Part shown: positions 57,570 through 64,000 of the stretch, in pieces
How positions within the stretch are numbered: the first letter of the stretch is position 1
Layout of the letters: every line of letters begins with the position of its first letter
Assembly (NCBI RefSeq): GCF_000620865.1
Contig: NZ_KK211190.1
Coordinates: forward strand, 881,971-945,970
Length of the DNA: 64,000 nt
Direction: 5' to 3'
DNA from: Exiguobacterium sibiricum 7-3
GTDB lineage: Bacteria; Bacillota; Bacilli; Exiguobacteriales; Exiguobacteriaceae
Made by a program: the position numbers and the translations under genes
The notes under the pieces: generated by a model
The model's input: only the letters and a program-made list of their open reading frames with translations
What the model was told of the DNA's origin: nothing
Database searches by the model: none

Positions 57570-58056
57570 TCGTAATCGATCCTTTCAAGGAAGTAATGGG
57601 CTCTGATTGTCCGTCTGGATAGACATAAACATACAAATCGAGCAGATTGGGATCCGTTTGTCCGTTGATTTTACGTGGAGTGACACTGAACTTCACATCG
57701 AACGGTAAATTATTTATTTCGGCGTCATTGAAGATTGAGTCACAAATAGCCGATACACCACATGACGGCGTGTTCGGCGTCGGCATTACAAAAGCTCCAT
57801 TCTGATAGGTTGCCTGTTGGGCTTTGGTTTTCAAGTCATTAAAAACAAAAGGACCGGACTCTGCTTCGACGGCTTCCCGCTCGATATAGGAGGCAGCATT
57901 TTTGGCGAGATAATTGGCAAACGTCAATTTGGTGCTATCCCGGGATGCGGCGAGGGATTGGGAAAAGATACTGATTAACGATACAGAAATAATCGATAAA
58001 ATCGTAATGCTTACTAATACCTCAATTAATGAAAAACCAGCTTGCTTGTTTGGCAC
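57532..58056 (-). CDS. PilV-like minor pilin
   Basis: Prepilin-like protein of 174 residues: short leader MPNKQAG, then FSLIEVLVSITILSIISVS with Glu5 intact. The globular part has a cysteine pair in SCGVSAICDS, a likely disulfide. First gene of the minus-strand group of three. GTG start at 58056 with GAGGTGA upstream. Divergent from the VanW-like gene. Confidence 0.85.
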   Translation of the reverse strand: MPNKQAGFSLIEVLVSITILSIISVSLISIFSQSLAASRDSTKLTFANYLAKNAASYIEREAVEAESGPFVFNDLKTKAQQATYQNGAFVMPTPNTPSCGVSAICDSIFNDAEINNLPFDVKFSVTPRKINGQTDPNLLDLYVYVYPDGQSEPITSLKGSITNATLNQSFPSTK

Positions 58057-58228
58057 GGATTCACCTCATGTCTAAATCAATAGGATTTCTGGACTAAAAA
58101 TTAAAAAAAGGTATGTATTCACACGTAGAGAAAGTATTTGTCAGGTAGGACTTATGTTTCATCATAATATTCATTATAATGGAAATACTAGACACCTGAA
58201 ATGGTTATTTCATACGGAAAGGAAACAG

Positions 58229-59593
58229 ATGATGATAAATTTAAAACGTTTTGCTGTACATACGCTGTTGCTAGTCGCCTTAATCGCCTTAATCTATGTT
58301 CCTTCGTTTGCCTTGATTTCCTTTACCGGCAAAGCAACAGTCTCGGAAAACTTCTCTGACACGGCGCGTATTGGTTCTGTTCCCGTCAGCGGATTGACAC
58401 GGAAAGAAGCAAAACCGAAAGTGCAGGAAGCAGTCACGTCCTGGTCTAAAAAAACACCATTGACCGTCGGGACAGGAGAAGAAACATTGCCAATTCCGAC
58501 TGAACTGGTGACATTTAAAATTGAGGAATCAATCAAACAAGCGTCCTTAAAAAAAGGTGGATCTTTAGAGGTAACTGTTGATCAAACAGCGATGGAAGCC
58601 TATCTCGCCTCACAACCGATTACATATACAGAAGAGCAGGTGAAGACGTTCAACACCTGGTTAATCAAAACAAGTGAAAAATTGGAAGAAGGAAACTTTG
58701 ATCCGTCTGAAACGGCAGCAGCGATTGATCCGGCGGGTGAAGTCGTTTCGAGTGTCACGTTCATGACCCGTTCGGCAGCAGAAGAACAGATGATTGACGC
58801 GATGGCTCAAGTCGACATTAAGGCCGGTCAATTGATGAATGTGAAGACATATGGGATGGATCCGATTGCGGCCTCCTTCATTGGCAGTAAACTGTATGAA
58901 TTATTTGCGAAAACGCCATTTGAGATTGTCGAACGGATGCCACATGCGCAGTTACCGGACGATATCACGCTTGGTTATGATGTCAAGATTGACGAAAAAA
59001 CCGATTTTGCCGTTCGGAACACACAAGCGGTCAACTACCAAGTCGTAGCGACGAAGAATGGGAGCGATGTCACACTTGAATTACGCGGGACACCGTTCAA
59101 AGAAACGGTTTCTGCCGTACTGGAAGCGGAAAAAACAATTCCGTACCGGACAATCACACGCTATTCTGCAACGCTATCTGCGGGAACAAGCAGTGATACG
59201 CAATCAGGCATCGAAGGAAAATCAATTGAGTTGTATCGTGTCACGAAATCAAATCAAGGAGAAGTCAAACGATTACTGGCCCTTGATTTTTATGCAGCCA
59301 CACCAGCCATTGTGACGAAGAGCAGTCAAGAAGAGTTACCGCCTGTCGTCACACCACCGGCAGAAGAACCGTCAACCGACTCGACGGACGAGACGACGAA
59401 TGATGAAACAACCAATGACTCGACAGATAACTCAACAACTGACTCAACGGATGGAACAACAGACGGAACGACGACACCAGAAGAACCTGTAACACCGGAG
59501 CAACCGACAACACCAGATACTCCGGATACACCAACAACAGGGGACCCGGCATCTCCAGTCGAAGATGATTCGACAGAAGGCGCTGTCGGCTGA
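58229..59593 (+). CDS. VanW-like protein with acidic Thr/Pro-rich tail
   Basis: Exported protein of 454 residues anchored by an N-terminal hydrophobic segment (about 7-28). A repeat-like region (SVPVSGLTRKEAKPKVQEAV) is followed by a VanW-like module (FEIVERMPHAQLPDD through ITLGYDVKIDEKTDFAVRN, about 255-310) and a G5-like strand region (about 320-365). The last 80 residues are low-complexity Thr/Ser/Asp/Pro (TDSTDGTTDGTTTPEEP), typical of wall-spanning linkers. ATG at 58229 or 58232, after GGAAAGG. VanW function is unknown; here it opens the pilB-pilT-pilC strand. Confidence 0.65.
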   Translation: MMINLKRFAVHTLLLVALIALIYVPSFALISFTGKATVSENFSDTARIGSVPVSGLTRKEAKPKVQEAVTSWSKKTPLTVGTGEETLPIPTELVTFKIEESIKQASLKKGGSLEVTVDQTAMEAYLASQPITYTEEQVKTFNTWLIKTSEKLEEGNFDPSETAAAIDPAGEVVSSVTFMTRSAAEEQMIDAMAQVDIKAGQLMNVKTYGMDPIAASFIGSKLYELFAKTPFEIVERMPHAQLPDDITLGYDVKIDEKTDFAVRNTQAVNYQVVATKNGSDVTLELRGTPFKETVSAVLEAEKTIPYRTITRYSATLSAGTSSDTQSGIEGKSIELYRVTKSNQGEVKRLLALDFYAATPAIVTKSSQEELPPVVTPPAEEPSTDSTDETTNDETTNDSTDNSTTDSTDGTTDGTTTPEEPVTPEQPTTPDTPDTPTTGDPASPVEDDSTEGAVG

Positions 59594-59619
59594 TTTTCCT
59601 AAAAGAAAAGAGGATGAAC

Positions 59620-59934
59620 ATGAACTGGACGGACTTAGCAATCGAGCTTGGCATCATTATCGGTCTTGCGACCATCATTTGTGGTTTGATGTTTGCGATT
59701 CAAATTCCTTTTGTCACGACTACAGCAGCAAAAGTGATTCTTTCATTGACGGCGCTCGTCTTGGTCAATTCCCTCTATTTAATCGTCAAGTTTGACTGGA
59801 TTTCGAATCCTTTGGTCATTGCCGGTTATATCGTATTGATTCTCGTTGTAACGGCAATTACGAGTGTCGTGGATGAAAAAAAACAAAAACTGACACCACT
59901 TGACGAAGAAGAAACATGGCACGCGGAAGGATGA
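59620..59934 (+). CDS. Small three-helix membrane protein
   Basis: A 104-residue protein with three hydrophobic helices (about 7-29, 34-53 and 64-82) and a charged tail KKQKLTPLDEEETWHAEG. No family recognised. ATG at 59620 lies 6 nt after AAAGAGG; the ATG at 59614 would abut that site. Sits between the VanW-like gene and pilB, in the same transcript, so a pilus-related role is possible but not shown. Confidence 0.65.
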   Translation: MNWTDLAIELGIIIGLATIICGLMFAIQIPFVTTTAAKVILSLTALVLVNSLYLIVKFDWISNPLVIAGYIVLILVVTAITSVVDEKKQKLTPLDEEETWHAEG

Positions 59935-59942
59935 CAACGTAA

Positions 59943-61607
59943 ATGGCGATGAAACGAAAACGTTTAGGCGAAATGCTGTTGGAAGAAAGTGTCGTGACGG
60001 AAGCACAGATTGAAGAGGCTTTATCCGTCAAACGGACATCGGAAAAATTAGGGGATACCTTACTACGACTCGGTCATTTAACCGAACAACAATTGATTGA
60101 AGCGTTGCATCATCAATTAAAAATTCCTGTCATTCAACTGTATAACTATCCGGTCGATGTCGCGGTAACGAAATTGATCTCAAAAGAACTGGCGCAGCGG
60201 CATACATTAGTGCCGGTTTATCGAGAAGGAAATCGGCTGTTCATCGCGATGGCAGATCCGATGGATTTAATTGCAATTGATGATTTGCGGTTGCAGACAG
60301 GATTGATGATTGAGGTGGGACTTGCGACACGCGACGAAATCCGGCGGACGATTTTAAAGTATTACGATATCGATTCATCCCTGCGAGAATTACTCGAGTC
60401 CGACGAGATGACGATTTCGGATACATCACGTGATACCGTGACACGTGAAGATGCTCCCATTATCCGTCTGGTCAATCAAATACTCGAAAACGGAATTTCC
60501 CAGCGGGCATCCGATATTCATATGGATCCACAAGAAACATCGCTGTCAATCCGAATTCGGATTGATGGTGAATTACGGACAGAAAACAATTATCCGAAAC
60601 AGATTCAAAATATTTTGACGACCCGGATTAAAGTCATGAGCGAACTGGACATTACGGAATCCCGGTTACCACAGGATGGACGAATTAAATTCCTACATAA
60701 TGGCGTTGCGTATGATTTCCGGGTCTCGACATTACCGACTGTCTACGGCGAAAAAGTCGTCATTCGGATTCTCGACAGTTCAAATTCCAACATCTCGATT
60801 GCAAAAATCGGTTTCAGTGAACGGAACGAACAACAATTCCGTGAGATGCTCAAACGGCCAAACGGGATTATCTTAATCACGGGACCAACCGGATCCGGGA
60901 AATCCTCGACATTGTATGCCGCTTTAAATGAATTGAACGATGAAACACGGAATATCATTACCGTCGAAGATCCGGTCGAGTATCAAGTCGACGGTATCAA
61001 TCAGGTTCAGGTCAACTCAAAAATCGGCTTGACGTTTGCCAGTGGTCTCCGTTCGATTCTGCGACAGGATCCAAACGTCGTCATGGTCGGGGAGATTCGG
61101 GACATTGAAACAGCCGAGATTTCAATCCGGGCTTCATTAACCGGTCACCTTGTTCTCTCGACCTTGCACACGAATTCGGCCGTCAGTTCGATTACCCGAT
61201 TGATCGATATGGGGGTTGAACCATTCCTTGTCGCGGCCTCGGTCACCGGATTGATTGCCCAACGCCTCGTCCGGCGGGTGTGCCGTGACTGCGGGGAAGT
61301 CCAGCCGTTGTCGAAACGGGAAGAAGAATTGTTTGCACAAGAAGGAATCACAGCGACGACCGTCATGCGGGGACGCGGCTGCTCCTCTTGTAACATGACA
61401 GGCTATCGTGGACGTCTGGCGATTCAAGAAGTTGTCATGGTTGATGAAAGCTTACGACGGATGATCATGAATCAATCAACGGAGAGTGAAATCACGATGT
61501 ATGTAAGATCACAAGGACAAAGGTTATTGCTAGCGGACGGTTTATCTAAAGTCGCCCAAGGGATCACGACGACGGAAGAAATCCTCCGGACGGTGATTTC
61601 CGAATGA
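59943..61607 (+). CDS. pilB: Type IV pilus assembly ATPase PilB
   Basis: Cytoplasmic hexameric ATPase that drives pilus extension; 554 residues. N-terminal T2SSE domain (about 1-140, RLGEMLLEESVVTEAQIEEAL), Walker A GPTGSGKSSTLYA (about 313-325), Asp and His boxes (EDPVEYQ, TGHLVLSTLHTN), and the tetracysteine zinc motif VCRDCGE ... CSSCNMTGYRG. Followed with a 4-bp overlap by pilT. Confidence 0.93.
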   Translation: MAMKRKRLGEMLLEESVVTEAQIEEALSVKRTSEKLGDTLLRLGHLTEQQLIEALHHQLKIPVIQLYNYPVDVAVTKLISKELAQRHTLVPVYREGNRLFIAMADPMDLIAIDDLRLQTGLMIEVGLATRDEIRRTILKYYDIDSSLRELLESDEMTISDTSRDTVTREDAPIIRLVNQILENGISQRASDIHMDPQETSLSIRIRIDGELRTENNYPKQIQNILTTRIKVMSELDITESRLPQDGRIKFLHNGVAYDFRVSTLPTVYGEKVVIRILDSSNSNISIAKIGFSERNEQQFREMLKRPNGIILITGPTGSGKSSTLYAALNELNDETRNIITVEDPVEYQVDGINQVQVNSKIGLTFASGLRSILRQDPNVVMVGEIRDIETAEISIRASLTGHLVLSTLHTNSAVSSITRLIDMGVEPFLVAASVTGLIAQRLVRRVCRDCGEVQPLSKREEELFAQEGITATTVMRGRGCSSCNMTGYRGRLAIQEVVMVDESLRRMIMNQSTESEITMYVRSQGQRLLLADGLSKVAQGITTTEEILRTVISE

Positions 61608-62647
61608 GTACGATGGAACGCGCCCAAATTGAAGACATTTTACGATCGTCAAAAGAAAAAGAAGCATCTGATGTCCATTTGACGGCCGGCTCACCACCGG
61701 TCTTTCGCATCAACGGTGTCCTGACACCGTTTGGCTCGGAAAAGATGAAGCCGATCATCATTGAAGGGTTCGTCCGTTCCCTTATTACCGAGGAAATGTT
61801 TTTACAGTTAAAACAGGATCGCGATATCGACTTTTCATTTGGTGTGACAGGAGTGGCGCGCTACCGCGTCAATTGTTTTTATCAACGCGGTGCGTTGTCG
61901 ATGGCTTTCCGGACAATTCCGACCGAAGTCCCGACACTCGATCAATTGTCATTACCGCCGGTCTTAAAACGTTTTTTGACGAAGCCGCACGGTTTGATTC
62001 TCGTGACCGGTCCGACCGGTTCCGGGAAATCGACGACACTGGCAGCGATGATCAATGAAATCAACCAGACGATGTATAAGCGGATCATCACGCTCGAAGA
62101 TCCGATTGAATATTTGCATAGTCATCAGAAAAGTCTGATTGATCAGCGGGAAATCGGAATCGATGCGCCGCGGTTTGCGACCGGCTTACGGTCTGCCCTG
62201 CGTCAGGATCCGGATGTCATCTTACTCGGTGAGATGCGCGATCTGGAAACGATTTCAACCGCCGTGACGGCAGCAGAGACCGGTCATCTAGTTTTCGCGA
62301 CCGTCCATACGTCGACGGCGGCATCGACGGTCAGCCGCATCATCGATGTCTTTCCGTCCGAGCAACAAGACCAGATTCGGGCTCAACTCGCGAACGTTCT
62401 AGCCGGTGTCGTCTCACAACGGCTAATGCCGCGAACAGACGGAACGGGTCGTGTCGCAGCACTTGAAATCATGGTCGAGACACCGGCTGTGTCAAACTTG
62501 ATCCGGACCGGGAAAGAATATCAGATTCAATCTGTTCTGCAGACAGGGAAGCAATACGGGATGCAGACGATGCAGATGGCATTACAAGACTTAGTGAGTC
62601 GTGGATTGATCCCAGCATCTGCCGCGACACCTTACATATCGGGGTGA
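61604..62647 (+). CDS. pilT: Twitching motility ATPase PilT
   Basis: Retraction ATPase of 347 residues. Starts with the PAS-like N-terminal domain (DVHLTAGSPPVFRINGVL), then Walker A GPTGSGKSTTLAA, Walker B LLGEMRDLETI, and the His box TGHLVFATVHT. The C-terminal AIRNLIRE signature of PilT is altered to AVSNLIRTGK. No tetracysteine motif, as expected for PilT. Presence of PilT implies retractable pili and possible twitching or DNA uptake. Confidence 0.93.
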   Translation: MSTMERAQIEDILRSSKEKEASDVHLTAGSPPVFRINGVLTPFGSEKMKPIIIEGFVRSLITEEMFLQLKQDRDIDFSFGVTGVARYRVNCFYQRGALSMAFRTIPTEVPTLDQLSLPPVLKRFLTKPHGLILVTGPTGSGKSTTLAAMINEINQTMYKRIITLEDPIEYLHSHQKSLIDQREIGIDAPRFATGLRSALRQDPDVILLGEMRDLETISTAVTAAETGHLVFATVHTSTAASTVSRIIDVFPSEQQDQIRAQLANVLAGVVSQRLMPRTDGTGRVAALEIMVETPAVSNLIRTGKEYQIQSVLQTGKQYGMQTMQMALQDLVSRGLIPASAATPYISG

Positions 62648-62651
62648 ATTA

Positions 62652-63869
62652 ATGACAGTCTTTAAATATGAAGGTCGAACAATGACCGGCAAACGAAAAA
62701 AAGGCAAGATCACAGCACTAACGAAACGGGAAGCGGCAGAACGATTACGGACCGATCAAATTGCCGTGACGCTGCTTGAAAAACAAGAATCAAAAGGCTT
62801 AAATACAGAGATTACATTTTTAACCGCGAAACCGAAAATCGAGCATCTCGTCATGTATGCCCGTCAGTTTGCGACACTTGTACGGTCCGGGGTCTCGATC
62901 GTCAAAGCGACGGAAATCTTGCGCAAACAGACCGATTCGAAACCGCTCGAACGGGCACTTGTCGAGGTTGAAGATGATCTACGGAGCGGAATTCAATTTT
63001 CGCAAGCGATTGAAAAACATCCCCGTGTCTTCGATACGTTTTTTGTCAGTATGGCGATGGCGGGGGAAGCAAGCGGAAACTTGGAAGAAGCGCTTGATAA
63101 TATCGTCACTCAGCTTCAGAAGCAGTACGAGATCAAACGGAAGGTCATCTCGGCGTTGATTTATCCGGCAGTCGTCTCGATTGTTGCCATCGGCGTTGTC
63201 GTCTTCTTAATGCTGAACGTCGTCCCGACGTTTGCGTCGATTTTTGACCAACTGGGAAGTGAGTTGCCGTTGATCACAAAAATCGTCGTTGCGGTTTCTG
63301 ACTTTTTTGTCGCCTATTGGTGGGTCTTACTGCTGATTGCTTTTGGTTTGCTCGGTCTGCTGTACTTCAACTTAAAGAATGAGCGGCAACGCGTTATCTT
63401 TGACCGTCTGTTATTGATGATTCCCGTGTTTGGCCCATTGATTCAAAAATCACAAATCGCCTTGATGACACGGGGGCTGGCCGTTTTACTGAATGCCTCC
63501 GTCCCGATTCTCGCGTCCCTCGACATCACGGAACGGATCGTCACGAACCGGGTCATCCGTAAAGGAATTGCCGCTGCAAACGAAGCAATGTCACGCGGGA
63601 TTCCGATGCATGAACCCTTATCAAAAAACAAATATTTTCCACCTCTCGTCACTCAGATGATTGCGATTGGGGAGGAGTCGGGACGGCTCGACTCGATGCT
63701 GACGGAAGTCGCCGATTTTTATGAAACCGAAGTTGAAACGACGACGGATCGCTTGAAGTCAATCATCGAACCGTTGTTGATTGTCGTATTAGCAGTTATC
63801 GTTGGTGTCATTGTCATCGCCGTTGTCGTACCGATGTTCAAAATCTACTCCGATATTCAGGCCAGTTGA
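62652..63869 (+). CDS. pilC: Type IV pilus inner-membrane platform protein PilC
   Basis: Polytopic platform protein of 405 residues with two T2SSF domains (about 65-190 and 270-395) and three membrane helices (near 172-192, 218-240 and 375-397). Family motifs: ARQFATLVRSGVSI, FFVSMAMAGEASGNLEEAL, LTRGLAVLLNASVPI-like MTRGLAVLLNA, and MIAIGEESGRLD. Starts 4 bp after pilT. Last full gene in the window. Confidence 0.93.
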   Translation: MTVFKYEGRTMTGKRKKGKITALTKREAAERLRTDQIAVTLLEKQESKGLNTEITFLTAKPKIEHLVMYARQFATLVRSGVSIVKATEILRKQTDSKPLERALVEVEDDLRSGIQFSQAIEKHPRVFDTFFVSMAMAGEASGNLEEALDNIVTQLQKQYEIKRKVISALIYPAVVSIVAIGVVVFLMLNVVPTFASIFDQLGSELPLITKIVVAVSDFFVAYWWVLLLIAFGLLGLLYFNLKNERQRVIFDRLLLMIPVFGPLIQKSQIALMTRGLAVLLNASVPILASLDITERIVTNRVIRKGIAAANEAMSRGIPMHEPLSKNKYFPPLVTQMIAIGEESGRLDSMLTEVADFYETEVETTTDRLKSIIEPLLIVVLAVIVGVIVIAVVVPMFKIYSDIQAS

Positions 63870-63909
63870 CAACTGTCAAAACATTTACCTATTGTACAAA
63901 AAAGACATT

Positions 63910-63938
63910 TTCTACAAAAAATATGGTGCTACTATAAT
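63910..63938 (+). promoter_or_regulatory. Promoter for the gene beyond the window (probably major pilin)
   Basis: TTCTAC (63910-63915), 17-nt spacer, TATAAT (63933-63938). A GGGAGGA ribosome binding site at 63992-63998 ends the window, so a start codon should follow directly. Confidence 0.6.
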
Positions 63939-64000
63939 AGTATTCATCTGGACAGTATGACCTATACGCCAGGAACAGTAAAAAAGTACTAGGGAGGAAT

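Noticed and set aside
58160-58182. AT-rich ATTATAAT stretch before the VanW-like gene, considered as PerR or Fur site
   Set aside because: Only one half-site fits; the rest is general AT richness. A -10 element is possible, but no -35 supports it.
59380-59560. Repetitive sequence considered as a CRISPR or tandem-repeat array
   Set aside because: The repetition is codon-level low complexity for Thr, Asp, Ser and Pro within one coding frame, with no spacer structure.
59349-59678. Minus-strand frame opposite the VanW-like tail
   Set aside because: It is an antisense artefact of the repetitive Thr/Ser/Asp-coding stretch.
63871-63915. Possible ComK boxes before the presumed pilin gene
   Set aside because: One AAAA-N5-TTTT unit is present at 63899-63911, but no properly spaced second unit was found, and such AT-rich motifs are common by chance.

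Overview
The window is a chromosomal segment of a low-GC Gram-positive, best matched by a non-sporulating Bacillales genus such as Exiguobacterium. Gene order from rnhC to folC follows the well-known Bacillus subtilis run rnhC-zapA-cvpA-polX-mutS2-yshE-lcfA-fadR-etfBA-trxA-uvrC-yslB-sdhCAB-ysmA-racE-rph-ysnA-ysnB-(ysoA)-tig-clpX-lonA-ysxC-hemACDBL-valS-folC. The genes of that run tied to sporulation in B. subtilis (gerE, lonB, the spoVID region) are missing, as are fadB, hemX and lysC. The genus assignment is inference from this layout and from protein resemblance recalled from memory; no search was run.

Region by region: 1-8.9 kb holds a MurE-family ligase, RNase HIII on the opposite strand, division and DNA-repair genes (zapA, cvpA, polX, mutS2) and two membrane-protein genes (DUF350, YitT). 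9.1-13.3 kb is a fatty-acid-degradation unit (lcfA, fadR, etfB, etfA) with two FadR-type operators and a consensus cre site. 13.4-18.9 kb has trxA, an opposite-strand VOC/flavoprotein pair, uvrC, and opposite-strand genes for a PH-domain protein, a small membrane protein and YslB. 19.1-25.9 kb has sdhCAB, a thioesterase, an HPr gene without ptsI, racE, rph, an XTP pyrophosphatase and a phosphodiesterase, followed by tRNA-Arg(UCU). 26.1-33.6 kb has a lipoprotein, a YsoA-position protein, tig, clpX (with a CtsR-like box), lon and engB.

33.7-41.2 kb is an accessory five-gene island inserted between engB and hemA. It encodes a membrane-anchored glycosidase-like protein, a pseudo-receiver protein, a membrane-anchored HEAT-repeat protein, a processive family-2 glycosyltransferase and an AI-2E-family membrane protein. 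It looks like an exopolysaccharide synthesis or secretion system and is the best candidate for something poorly described. 41.3-46.7 kb is the tetrapyrrole operon hemACDBL behind a promoter overlapped by a PerR-type box. 46.7-51 kb has a T-box-controlled valS followed by folC.

51-64 kb is a type IV pilus locus: a 1193-residue secreted Ig-like protein (DUF5057-like), an ankyrin protein, three minor-pilin genes on the opposite strand, a VanW-like protein, a small membrane protein, and pilB-pilT-pilC. The window ends at a promoter and ribosome binding site that should belong to the next gene, presumably the major pilin.
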